The notes under the pieces: generated by a model
What the model saw: only the letters and a program-made list of their open reading frames with translations
Database searches by the model: none
What the model was told of the DNA's origin: nothing
Source of the DNA: Chloroflexota bacterium
Lineage (GTDB): Bacteria > Chloroflexota > Dehalococcoidia > SM23-28-2 > RBG-16-64-32
Reading direction: 5' to 3'
Length of the DNA stretch: 19,975 nt
NCBI GenBank assembly: GCA_022564695.1
Contig: JADFKX010000016.1
Coordinates: 1-19,975, forward strand
Position numbers and translations under genes: made by a program
Shown: positions 6,381 to 14,009 of the stretch, piece by piece
Position numbering within the stretch: the stretch's first letter is position 1
How the letters are laid out: every line of letters begins with the position of its first letter

Positions 6381-7886
6381 GTGGAGATCAAGGTCGAAAA
6401 GGGCGACCTGGCCCAACACCCGGCCAAAGCTGTAATAGTCAATCTGTTCGAAGGGGTGACGAGCCCCGGCGGCGGCACGGGCGCCGCCGATAAGGCGTTG
6501 GACGGCGCCATCAGCCAGCTCATCGCCGAGGGCGAGATCAAGGGGAAGAAGAGCGAGCTCACCCTCATCCATACGCTGGGTAAGCTGCCGACACCCCGCG
6601 TGCTAGTGGTGGGCCTGGGCAAGCAGGATGATTTCAGTCTGGATACCGTCCGCGACGTGACCGGAACCGCCCTGCGACGGATCCGCCTCACGGGCGCCTC
6701 CACGGTGGCGACTATCGTGCACGGAGCGGGTATCGCGGGGCTGGACCCCGAGGCCTGCGCCCAGGCGATCGCCGAGGGGGCGACGATGGGGCTGTACCGC
6801 TTCGACCGGCTCAAGAAGCCGGACGAGGACCGGAAGCAGATCGATACCGTCACTCTGGTGGAGTTCGACGAGTCCAAGCTGAAGGCGATCAGGCGCGGGG
6901 CGGAGCGCGGCCGTATCCTGGGCCAGGGCACAAACCACGCCCGCGACATGGCGAATGAGCCCGCAAACCATCTCACGCCTACCCATATGGCCGAGCGAGC
7001 GCAATCGCTGGCCAAGGACGCCGGCGTGGAGTGCCAGGTGCTGGAGCGGGACGAGATGGAGAAGATGGGCATGGGCGCCCTGCTGGGCGTGGCCGCCGGC
7101 TCTATCCAGCCCCCCAAGCTCATCGTCCTACGCTACCGCGGCGGCGACGGTCCAGGGACGATCGGCCTGCTGGGGAAGGGGATCACGTTCGATTCCGGCG
7201 GCATCTCAATCAAGCCGGCTGGCGGCATGGAGGAGATGAAGGGCGATATGGCAGGCGGGGCAGCGGTCATCTCCGCGCTGTGGGTGTTGGCCAAGCTAAA
7301 GGCGCCGGTCAACGTGACGGCTATCATCCCCGCTACTGAAAACATGCCCTCCGGCTCCGCGACGAAGCCGGGCGACGTCCTGCGAGCGATGAACGGAAGG
7401 ACGATCGAGGTGATAAACACGGACGCCGAGGGTCGCCTCATCCTCGCCGACGCCATCTGCTACGCACGGCAGGAGAAGCTCTCGCCGATCATTGACGTGG
7501 CGACGCTGACGGGGGCGATGCAGATCGCGCTTGGCCCGGGCGCCACCGGCTTCATGGCCACGGACGACACGCTGGCGGAGGCGCTGGTCAAGGCGGGCGA
7601 GGCCTGCGGCGAGCGGATGTGGCGCTTCCCCCTGATCGACGAGTACCGTGAGTCGCTGAAGAGCAACGTGGCCGACATCAAGAACACGGGCAACCGCGCT
7701 GGGGGGGCGATCAGCGCCGCGAAGTTCCTTCACTTCTTCGCGGAGGACAGCCCCTGGGTGCACATCGATATGGCGCCCACAGACCACTTCAGCAAGGACA
7801 AGGGGGCCTGGGTGAAGGGGGCCAGCGGCATCCCCACGCGCACGCTGGTGGAGCTGTTGCTGTCGCTGGCGGCGAAGGGGAAGTGA
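6381..7886 (+). CDS. pepA: Leucyl aminopeptidase (M17 family)
   Basis: This is a cytosolic two-metal aminopeptidase that removes N-terminal residues from peptides. I chose GTG 6381: GGGAG at 6370-6374 sits 6 nt before it, a strong promoter lies just upstream, and the resulting 501 residues fit the family. With this start Lys266, Asp271, Lys278, Asp289, Asp348, Glu350 and Arg352 all fall exactly four residues before the E. coli PepA metal and active-site residues (270, 275, 282, 293, 352, 354, 356). The signature NTDAEGRL is intact. The frame is open back to ATG 6180, which would add 67 low-complexity residues and is judged non-coding. A faint AAGG precedes that ATG, so it cannot be fully excluded. 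Confidence 0.95.
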   Translation: MEIKVEKGDLAQHPAKAVIVNLFEGVTSPGGGTGAADKALDGAISQLIAEGEIKGKKSELTLIHTLGKLPTPRVLVVGLGKQDDFSLDTVRDVTGTALRRIRLTGASTVATIVHGAGIAGLDPEACAQAIAEGATMGLYRFDRLKKPDEDRKQIDTVTLVEFDESKLKAIRRGAERGRILGQGTNHARDMANEPANHLTPTHMAERAQSLAKDAGVECQVLERDEMEKMGMGALLGVAAGSIQPPKLIVLRYRGGDGPGTIGLLGKGITFDSGGISIKPAGGMEEMKGDMAGGAAVISALWVLAKLKAPVNVTAIIPATENMPSGSATKPGDVLRAMNGRTIEVINTDAEGRLILADAICYARQEKLSPIIDVATLTGAMQIALGPGATGFMATDDTLAEALVKAGEACGERMWRFPLIDEYRESLKSNVADIKNTGNRAGGAISAAKFLHFFAEDSPWVHIDMAPTDHFSKDKGAWVKGASGIPTRTLVELLLSLAAKGK

Positions 7887-7899
7887 GGCGGCAGGCACA

Positions 7900-8053
7900 A
7901 TGCCGCTTGTCCCGCTGGAGCCCGTAGACTCGGCCCTCATCACAACGCTGGTGGACAACGCCAGCGACATGCTCCCCAGGATCAGGGGCCGGCGAAGCGG
8001 CGCCGCCCGCGCAGCGCCCTCACGATCATCCACAACCCGAAGAGGGCGCGGGG
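7900..8053 (+). pseudogene. Possible decayed N-terminal fragment of a metallo-beta-lactamase-fold hydrolase
   Basis: Thirteen bases after pepA an ATG opens a frame reading MPLVPLEPVDSALITTLVDN, which resembles the first strand of MBL-fold hydrolases of the dihydropterin-methyl-aminobenzene-phosphate-synthase type. The resemblance stops after NASDMLP at about 7978. A plausible continuation, DQGPAKR, lies in another frame from 7980, as if two bases were gained or one lost. No metal-binding HxHxD motif follows, and the tail of the convergent methyltransferase gene begins at 8054. It reads as a frameshifted, truncated relic. The recognition is from memory of the family's N-terminus and is moderate at best. 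Confidence 0.4.
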
Positions 8054-8869
8054 TTACACTTTGCTGGCGACGACGAGCAGCCAGTTGCGGGGCGAGGTCT
8101 CCAGGCCCAGCTCCTCGAAAGCCCCGCGGGCGCCGAACTTCAACGCTTCGCTGGCCTGCTCCAGGGGTACGCCGGGCATTGCGCCCTCAATAAACAGGTT
8201 GTATTCGCTGATATCCTCGAAACCCTTCAGGGTCATGGGCACCGGCACAACCTCGTTCTCACACACGTGGAAGCCGTTGGTCTCCAGAAGGGCGATGTAC
8301 TCCTCACGGCTTAAGGGCTGGCGCGCCTGGGCGCGCTGCGTCTTGTCCGGCTTAAGGTTGTACTGCTCACGCAGGTTGCGCATCGCCTTCATCATCCAGC
8401 GCCGATAGAACTGGAGCGACTCGGGTGGCTCCGCTCCCTGGAAGAAGGAGGTGTTGAAGGAGAACGTGCCGCCCTGGCGCAGGCTGCGGTAGGACTCCTG
8501 TACCACAGCCGCCTTCTCTTTCACGAGGTGAATGGCGTTGCAGAAGAATACGGCGTCCACCGGCATACGAACGAGCTGAGAGAACCGTTCGGCGCCGCCA
8601 TGGACGAACCGGACGACGGCGTCGCCGATGTTCTCCAGGCTTCGCCGCGCTACCTCGATGGCGGACTCCGAGGGCTCAACGGCGATGACCTCCGCGCCCT
8701 GCCCGTCAGCCATCTCCGCCACCAGCAGGCGGGTCACAGCCCCCGTGCCAGCGCCCAGGTCTACCACACGTAGCCCCGGTCTCAGGTTGGCGAGCGCCAC
8801 AAGCCTCCGGTTGATCTCCTGATAGAACGGGTTCTGGGAGAACTTCTCCAGGGTGAACTCATTGGACAT
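8054..8869 (-). CDS. Class I SAM-dependent methyltransferase
   Basis: The 271-residue protein has the SAM-binding motif I VVDLGAGTGAV (residues about 35-45, Asp37), an acidic strand-end motif AVEPSESAIEVARR, and FFCNAIHLVKEKAAVV with SLRQGGTFSF as the later motifs. Residues from about 145 onward form a variable helical substrate region. The acceptor is unknown. Start ATG 8869 is preferred because AGGAGG lies 5 nt upstream; an in-frame ATG eight codons earlier has no such site. It sits alone downstream of coaX-coaBC on the same strand, with 141 nt between. Confidence 0.88.
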   Translation of the reverse strand: MSNEFTLEKFSQNPFYQEINRRLVALANLRPGLRVVDLGAGTGAVTRLLVAEMADGQGAEVIAVEPSESAIEVARRSLENIGDAVVRFVHGGAERFSQLVRMPVDAVFFCNAIHLVKEKAAVVQESYRSLRQGGTFSFNTSFFQGAEPPESLQFYRRWMMKAMRNLREQYNLKPDKTQRAQARQPLSREEYIALLETNGFHVCENEVVPVPMTLKGFEDISEYNLFIEGAMPGVPLEQASEALKFGARGAFEELGLETSPRNWLLVVASKV

Positions 8870-9010
8870 GTCGGCCTCCTTCATGGCAGCCATCCGGCAT
8901 CACCAAACCGCGGTACTCCGCAGACGCCCGCGCCAGCGTTGAGTTTACGCCAGTTAGGCCCCTTGGGGGTAGGCCAAACGGGCCGCCGGCGGGTCATCCT
9001 GTAAGCCATG

Positions 9011-10219
9011 TCAGTCAGGGCTCGCTTTTCCGAGGGCGGTCGCGACGCGATCCAGGACGCGACAGGCAACATCGTACTTACTCATGAGGGGCAGCTCCTC
9101 CTCGCCTTCGCCATCAAGGAGCGTCACCCTGTTGGTATCCGAGCCGAAGCCGGAGCCCTCAGCCGTCACGTTGTTGGCCACGATGAGGTCGAGACGTTTC
9201 TCATCCAGCTTGCGGCGGGCGTTGGGCAGTAGGTTCTCGCTCTCGGCGGCGAAGCCCACCTTAACCAGCCCCGCGCGCCGGCCGATCTCCGCCAGTATGT
9301 CCGGCGTGCGCACCAGGGACAGGCTCAGCTCTTTCTGCCGGCGCTTGATCTTCTGGCCCACCGCCTCCGCTGGCTGAAAGTCCGCGACGGCGGCGGCCAT
9401 GATCACCGCGTCCGCGTCGGCGCACTCAGCGAGCACGGCGTCACGCATCTCCGTGGCCTGGCGAACAGGGAGAACGCGCACGGCGTAGGGCTCAGGCAGG
9501 GCCGCCGGCCCGCTCACCAGGACCGTATCCGCCCCGCGGTCGCGGGCGGCCTCGGCCAGGGCGTAGCCCATCTTGCCAGAGGAGTAGTTGCCGACGTAGC
9601 GGACGGGGTCGACGGGCTCCTGGGTACCGCCAGCGCTGACGACTACCTTTCTTCCCGCCAGGTCTGCGTCCTTGCCAAGCACGTACCTGAGCGCGCCGAT
9701 TATGGTTTGCACCTCGGACATCCTGCCTGGGCCGGTGTGGCCGGAGGCCAGCCTGCCCTCCTCCGGGCCCACCACATGCAGGCCACGGCGGCGCAGCGTC
9801 TCCAGGTGTGCCTGGGTAGCCTCGTGCTCGAACATCTGGGGGTCCATCGCCGGGCAGACGATTATGGGCGCCCGCGTGGCGAGGGCGGTGAGGCTCACCA
9901 GGTCCTCAGCGAGGCCGAGCGCCACCCTCGCGATCGTCGTTGCGCTGGCGGGGGCGATCAGCATGGCGTTGGCGCGGCGGGCCAGCTCTATATGCAGCTC
10001 GGACGCCCCGGACGCGGTATCGAACATGTCGACGTAGGCGGGGCGGCCGCTGACGCTCTGGAAGGTCAACGGCGTGACGAACTTCGCGGCCGCGGGCGTA
10101 AGGACGACATCCAGCCTGACGCCAGCCTGGGTGAGCTTACTGGCGAGGTCCGCCGCCTTGTAGGCGGCTATGCTGCCGCTCACTCCGAGGACGATCTCCC
10201 GATCAGTCAGGTTGTACAT
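9011..10219 (-). CDS. coaBC: Bifunctional phosphopantothenoylcysteine decarboxylase / phosphopantothenate-cysteine ligase
   Basis: This enzyme carries out two consecutive CoA-biosynthesis steps: CoaB joins 4'-phosphopantothenate to cysteine, and the FMN-dependent CoaC decarboxylates the product. The 402-residue product has CoaC at residues 1 to about 180 (VSGSIAAYK, SELHIELA with His76) and CoaB from about 188 (SAGGTQEPVDPVRYVGN with Asn211, AAVADFQPAE, Lys290). Numbering runs exactly one ahead of E. coli CoaBC (His75, Asn210, Lys289). Two CoaC residues differ from E. coli: PAMN is PAMD (Asp126 for Asn125) and the flap cysteine is Ser159 (Cys158 in E. coli). It overlaps coaX by 17 nt and is translated after it. 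Confidence 0.96.
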   Translation of the reverse strand: MYNLTDREIVLGVSGSIAAYKAADLASKLTQAGVRLDVVLTPAAAKFVTPLTFQSVSGRPAYVDMFDTASGASELHIELARRANAMLIAPASATTIARVALGLAEDLVSLTALATRAPIIVCPAMDPQMFEHEATQAHLETLRRRGLHVVGPEEGRLASGHTGPGRMSEVQTIIGALRYVLGKDADLAGRKVVVSAGGTQEPVDPVRYVGNYSSGKMGYALAEAARDRGADTVLVSGPAALPEPYAVRVLPVRQATEMRDAVLAECADADAVIMAAAVADFQPAEAVGQKIKRRQKELSLSLVRTPDILAEIGRRAGLVKVGFAAESENLLPNARRKLDEKRLDLIVANNVTAEGSGFGSDTNRVTLLDGEGEEELPLMSKYDVACRVLDRVATALGKASPD

Positions 10220-10994
10220 CGTCTCTACCTCGGTTCATATCGAAGATGATGCGCAGCCCCTCCAGGGTGAGGTCCACGTTCACCTCGTCGATCACGTCGG
10301 TCTCGCGGGCGATGAGGTTAGCGTAGCCGCCGGTGGCGATCACCTTGGTATCGGGGCCGAGCTCCTGTTTGAAGCGGCCCACGATCCCCTCCACAAGCCC
10401 TACGAAGCCGAAGACGATCCCAGACTGGATGGCCTCCCCCGTGTTGCGGCCGATGGCGGCCTTGGGCCGGACCAGCTCCACCCGGTGAAGCTTGGCCGCC
10501 CGCTGGAACAGCGCCTCTGTGGCGATGCCCAGGCCGGGGGCGATGGCGCCGCCCAGGTAGTCACCTTCCTTGCTGATGCCATCGAACACGGTGCCCGTGC
10601 CCAGGTCCACGATCACCATCGGCGGCGGGCCGTAGAGGTGGATCGCCGCCACCGCGTCCGCGACGCGGTCAACGCCTACGTCGCGGGGGCTGTCGTAGAC
10701 GATGCGGAGCCCGGTGCGCACGCCGGTGCCGACGACGAGCGGCCGCACGCCAAAGTAGCGGATGCACACAGCCTCGAAGACCGGATCCAGGTCTGGGACT
10801 ACGCTCCCCATGACGGCCTCCGAGATGTCGCTCATCTCTAGGCCTTCGTGGGTGAGGAGGCTAGTCATCAGTACGCCATACTCATCGGCGAGCTTGCCGA
10901 CATCAGTCGAGAATCGCCAGGTAGCGCGGAGGGAACCGTTGTCGAACACGCCCACCGTCACGTTAGTGTTACCTACATCCAGCGCAAGAAGCAT
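10203..10994 (-). CDS. coaX: Type III pantothenate kinase
   Basis: CoaX phosphorylates pantothenate, the first step of CoA synthesis, and belongs to the ASKHA superfamily. The 263-residue product shows DVGNTNVTVGVFD at the N-terminus (phosphate-binding loop), GVDRVADAVAA mid-protein, VDLGTGTVFD (adenosine side) and YLGGAIAPGLG, all characteristic of type III enzymes. Length is normal. GGAGGTGA lies 10 nt before ATG 10994. The next gene, coaBC, overlaps its end and performs the following steps of the same pathway, so the two form a CoA operon transcribed away from dnaA. Confidence 0.95.
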   Translation of the reverse strand: MLLALDVGNTNVTVGVFDNGSLRATWRFSTDVGKLADEYGVLMTSLLTHEGLEMSDISEAVMGSVVPDLDPVFEAVCIRYFGVRPLVVGTGVRTGLRIVYDSPRDVGVDRVADAVAAIHLYGPPPMVIVDLGTGTVFDGISKEGDYLGGAIAPGLGIATEALFQRAAKLHRVELVRPKAAIGRNTGEAIQSGIVFGFVGLVEGIVGRFKQELGPDTKVIATGGYANLIARETDVIDEVNVDLTLEGLRIIFDMNRGRDDVQPD

Positions 10995-11026
10995 AGCTAA
11001 TCCGTCACCTCCACAGCGGCGAGGTA

Positions 11027-11036
11027 ATTATAGCAG
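11027..11036 (-). promoter_or_regulatory. Extended -10 promoter of coaX-coaBC
   Basis: On the minus strand TGCTATAAT gives a perfect -10 hexamer (11027-11032) with the TGn extension. No good -35 is seen at 16-18 nt, as is usual for extended -10 promoters. The start point would be near 11020, about 26 nt upstream of the coaX ATG. Confidence 0.6.
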
Positions 11037-11116
11037 GCGTGACCCACCCGAAGAGCGGCTCTTTTTGCAGCGCCGTTGATGATGAGGAAAGGGCTCACGG
11101 AGGGCCTCAAATTCCC

Positions 11117-11133
11117 GTTATTCTTTTCATAAC
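11117..11133 (+). promoter_or_regulatory. Operator-like inverted repeat between coaX and dnaA
   Basis: GTTAT (11117-11121) and ATAAC (11129-11133) form a perfect 5-bp dyad around a 7-nt T-rich spacer, ending 4 nt before the predicted dnaA -35. Its position fits a regulator site for dnaA or both divergent units. A chance dyad this short is not excluded. Confidence 0.3.
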
Positions 11134-11137
11134 ATCC

Positions 11138-11167
11138 TTGACCGCCTTGCTTGGAAACTGGTATTTT
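11138..11167 (+). promoter_or_regulatory. Predicted dnaA promoter
   Basis: TTGACC (11138-11143) with an 18-nt spacer to TATTTT (11162-11167) on the plus strand. The -35 is strong and the -10 weak (4 of 6). The start would be about 11174, giving a leader of about 55 nt to the dnaA ATG. Confidence 0.4.
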
Positions 11168-11229
11168 TCCGCCGTCCACTCCTTTCAGTCGCCCCGGTTT
11201 AACCATCAGCCTCTAACGGAGGGAACCGC

Positions 11230-12588
11230 ATGCAGGACACCGCTGCCCACCGTGTATGGGATACTGCCCTCGGGCAGTTGCAGCTTCAGGTCACCCGGCC
11301 TAACTATGATACCTGGCTCAAGGACACCGTGGGCCTCAACACGGACAATGGATCCTTCGTTATTGGGACACCATCCGATTTCGTCAGCGTGTGGCTCAGC
11401 ACCAAGATGGGGCCCGTAATCGCCAAGACGGTAAGCGGAATCCTGGGGCGGTCGGTTGACCTTCGCTATGAGGTAGTCTCCCAGGGAGGAAACGGGCAGC
11501 AGGCAGATGAGCCGCCGCCTCTCGCCGGGCATAGCCCCGCTCCCGCAGTCATCACAAGCCCCTCCACCCGAAAGAGGCTCAACGGTAAGCTCACCTTCGA
11601 CAGGTTCATCATCGGCGAGTCAAACCGGCTAGCCGCCGCCGCCTCCCACGCTGTAGCCGAGCAGCCGGGTGAGGTGTACAACCCATTGTTCATCTACGGC
11701 GGCCCCGGCCTCGGCAAGACTCACCTCCTCCATGCCATCGCCAACCGCGCGGCGAGGGAGTACCAGCGCATCCTCTATATCACCTGTGAGCAGTTCACCA
11801 ACGACTTTGTGACCGCGATCTCCCAGGGGCGCCAGGACGAGTTCCGGCGCAAGTACCGCTCCACCGATATCCTGCTAATCGACGACATTCAGTTCCTAGC
11901 CGGGAAGGAGCGCACCCAGGAGGAGTTCTTCCATACCTTTAACGACCTGCACGCCGCCGGCTGCCAGGTCGTGCTCACATGCGATCAACCTCCCAAGGCC
12001 ACACTCGGCCTACAAGCCCGCCTCTGCTCACGCTTCCAGTGGGGCCTCATCGCCGATATCCAGCCGCCGGACGAGGAGACCCGTCTAGCTATAGTCCAAG
12101 CAAAAGCCCTCGAGCAGCAGATCAAGATCGACCCAGAGGTCGCTCAGCTCATCGCTGACCGCGCTCAAGACAATGTCCGCGAACTCGAAGGCTTCCTCAA
12201 CCGTGTCGCCGCATACGCAAACCTAACACGGTCACCAATCACCATTACGGGAGCAACCCTAGCTGTCGATGCACTCACTCCCCCTAACCTCCCCTCAACA
12301 TTATCGCCAGAGGCTATAATTAACGGCGTAGCCAGATACTTTACCGTCCCACTCCCCAGCCTCTCGGGTCCCAGTAGGTCCAAACCCATAGCGGAAGCTA
12401 GACACGTCGCCATGTATCTCCTGCGCGAGGACACCCAACTCCCTCTCAAGCAGATCGGCCGCCTGCTGGGAAACCGAGACCACTCCACGGTTATCCACGG
12501 GTGCCGCAAAGTATCCACTCGCTTCAACACCTCGAAGGGCCGCCAGCAGCTCGCCGAGATCCAAGACTTCATACGCAGCTCACACTAA
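11230..12588 (+). CDS. dnaA: Chromosomal replication initiator protein DnaA
   Basis: DnaA binds origin boxes as an ATP-dependent filament and opens DNA. The 452-residue product has a short domain I (WDTALGQLQLQV, NYDTWLKDT), a linker of about 30 residues, and AAA+ domain III with Walker A GGPGLGKTH (157-165), Walker B LLIDDIQFL (Asp218, Asp219) and the arginine-finger box SRFQWGL. Domain IV has the DNA-binding signature GNRDHSTVIHG. Differences from the usual forms include LTCDQPPK where LTSDRPPK is common, and GNRDH where GGRDH is common. GGAGGG lies 6 nt before ATG 11230. It is followed by obgE, not dnaN, and diverges from coaX. Its coding strand is C-rich, unlike obgE downstream. Confidence 0.97.
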   Translation: MQDTAAHRVWDTALGQLQLQVTRPNYDTWLKDTVGLNTDNGSFVIGTPSDFVSVWLSTKMGPVIAKTVSGILGRSVDLRYEVVSQGGNGQQADEPPPLAGHSPAPAVITSPSTRKRLNGKLTFDRFIIGESNRLAAAASHAVAEQPGEVYNPLFIYGGPGLGKTHLLHAIANRAAREYQRILYITCEQFTNDFVTAISQGRQDEFRRKYRSTDILLIDDIQFLAGKERTQEEFFHTFNDLHAAGCQVVLTCDQPPKATLGLQARLCSRFQWGLIADIQPPDEETRLAIVQAKALEQQIKIDPEVAQLIADRAQDNVRELEGFLNRVAAYANLTRSPITITGATLAVDALTPPNLPSTLSPEAIINGVARYFTVPLPSLSGPSRSKPIAEARHVAMYLLREDTQLPLKQIGRLLGNRDHSTVIHGCRKVSTRFNTSKGRQQLAEIQDFIRSSH

Positions 12589-12755
12589 CCAGTTGCCTGT
12601 CTCGCTCGTCAGTTAGCCAACAACCGTCCCCAAACAGTCCACGCAGACTCCACCTTCCAGCCAGATACACTCTCAACAGAGCACACAAACCTACTACTAC
12701 TCCTACTCTTACTACTCCCTCTCTTCCGTATACAATTAACAAGCGTGTAAAAACC
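12589..12755 (+). other. Candidate replication origin (oriC) in the dnaA-obgE gap
   Basis: This 167-bp gap contains nine consecutive triplets at 12691-12717. Read 3'-to-5' on the minus strand they are GAT five times, AAT once and GAG three times, closely resembling the DnaA-trio ([G/A]A[T/A]) of the B. subtilis-type basal unwinding system. An AT-rich stretch (about 12728-12755) follows on the right, the order seen at known origins. By hand count the plus strand has 50 C and 12 G in 12601-12720, but 51 G and 15 C in 12781-12900. No DnaA box within 2 mismatches of TTATCCACA was found inside the gap itself; near-matches sit at 12491 and 12511 in the end of dnaA. Origin function is inference. Confidence 0.55.
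12709..12736 (+). promoter_or_regulatory. Possible obgE-nadD promoter
   Basis: TACAAT (12731-12736) is a fair -10 with TTACTA (12709-12714) 16 nt upstream as a weak -35, overlapping the triplet repeat. The start would be near 12743, only about 13 nt before the obgE ATG, consistent with the lack of a recognisable Shine-Dalgarno there. Confidence 0.3.
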
Positions 12756-14009
12756 ATGATCGATCAAGTGCGGATAAGAGTTGTTGGTGGCTCAGGTGGT
12801 AAAGGCTGTATGAGCTTCCGAAGGGAGAAGTTTGTTCCCCGTGGTGGACCGGATGGGGGCGATGGGGGTAACGGGGGAAGTGTGATTATTGTTGCTGATG
12901 GATCGGTCCGGACGCTAAGGGAGATGGGAAGAAAGCGAGTATATAAGGCTAATTCAGGTCGGCCGGGACAAGGCTCAGACAAGCATGGGCGGCGGGGAGA
13001 GGACATCCTTGTTAGAGTGCCGGAGGGGACTGAGGTTAGAGACGTTGAAGAAGACAGGCTCCTAGGTGATCTGGATGAGGTGGGAAAGACGCTTGTTGTG
13101 GCAAGGGGAGGTCTTGGTGGAAGGGGCAACAAGTGGTTTGCTAGGGCAGTATATCGGGCGCCGAGAATAGCGCAGCGGGGGCAGGATGGTGAGGAGCGAG
13201 AGATACAGCTAGACTTGAAGCTGCTTGCCGATGTAGGGGTTGTGGGTCTGCCCAATGCTGGTAAGTCGACTCTGTTGCAGGCGATCTCTGCGGCGAGACC
13301 AAAGGTGGCGGATTACCCGTTTACCACGTTGGAGCCAGCGCTTGGCGTTGTAGACGTGGGTTACGAGAGGTTTGTGGTAGCGGATATCCCCGGCTTGATT
13401 GAGGGGGCGCATGAGGGGGCTGGCTTAGGCCTGGACTTCCTGCGGCACGTAGAGCGTACGAAGGTGCTTGTTCACATGGTGGACGGGAGTAGCCCTGAGC
13501 CGCTGGCCGATGTGGATGCCGTGAACCGTGAGCTATCACAGTACAGTGAGGCGTTGGCTAATAGGCCGCAGCTGGTGGTGGTAAACAAGATTGACCTGCC
13601 CGATGTGGAGGAGCGGATACCTGAGCTCAAGGTTGTGTTCGATGGGAGAGGGATAACGCCTCTATTTCTATCTGCGGCCGAGCGCCGGGGCACCGACGAG
13701 CTGGTGCGGCGGTTGGTGGAGCGGTTGGCGGTTCAGGAAGAGGAGAGACCTCTGGAGGAGATACCCATTATCAGGCCGCAGCCTCTGGGCCGACGCTACA
13801 ACGTGCGGCGTGAGGGCGAAGGCTTCCGAGTGGAGGGGGAGAGGGTAGTGACTTTCGCGGAGATGATGCCTATGGGGCTGGAGGAGGGGAGACAGGAGCT
13901 GTGGTGGCGGCTGGGCCGCTGGGGTGTCAGCGGAGCGCTGCGCCGGGCGGGGGCGAAGCCCGGGGACCGAGTGCGTCTGGGCGAGCTTGAGCTGGAGTGG
14001 CCGGGTTGA
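12756..14009 (+). CDS. obgE: Obg family GTPase (ObgE/CgtA)
   Basis: Obg is a slow GTPase associated with large-subunit ribosome assembly and stress control. I start it at ATG 12756 (417 residues), giving the normal N-terminus MIDQVRIRVVGGSGG; the open frame extends further upstream, but through intergenic sequence. The glycine-rich Obg fold covers residues 1 to about 158 (FVPRGGPDGGDGGNGG). The G domain shows G1 GLPNAGKST (Lys170), G3 DIPGLIEGAH near residue 210 and G4 NKID at 277-280. A C-terminal OCT domain (about 350-417) ends in ELEW. There is no clear Shine-Dalgarno. The coding strand is strongly G-rich, in contrast to dnaA. It overlaps nadD. Confidence 0.96.
   Translation: MIDQVRIRVVGGSGGKGCMSFRREKFVPRGGPDGGDGGNGGSVIIVADGSVRTLREMGRKRVYKANSGRPGQGSDKHGRRGEDILVRVPEGTEVRDVEEDRLLGDLDEVGKTLVVARGGLGGRGNKWFARAVYRAPRIAQRGQDGEEREIQLDLKLLADVGVVGLPNAGKSTLLQAISAARPKVADYPFTTLEPALGVVDVGYERFVVADIPGLIEGAHEGAGLGLDFLRHVERTKVLVHMVDGSSPEPLADVDAVNRELSQYSEALANRPQLVVVNKIDLPDVEERIPELKVVFDGRGITPLFLSAAERRGTDELVRRLVERLAVQEEERPLEEIPIIRPQPLGRRYNVRREGEGFRVEGERVVTFAEMMPMGLEEGRQELWWRLGRWGVSGALRRAGAKPGDRVRLGELELEWPG

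Noticed and set aside
8930..9005. GC-rich dyads (CCCC/GGGG and a CCGCC/GGCGG palindrome) downstream of coaBC as a terminator
   Set aside because: Stems are short or have no loop, and no U-tract follows on the minus strand.
12313..12325. TATAAT inside dnaA as an internal promoter
   Set aside because: No -35 at a suitable distance, and it lies in conserved coding sequence.
12501..12755. Upstream in-frame extension of obgE (85 codons)
   Set aside because: It runs through the end of dnaA and the intergenic triplets with Pro/Thr/Ser-rich low-complexity translation. The Obg N-terminus begins properly at 12756.
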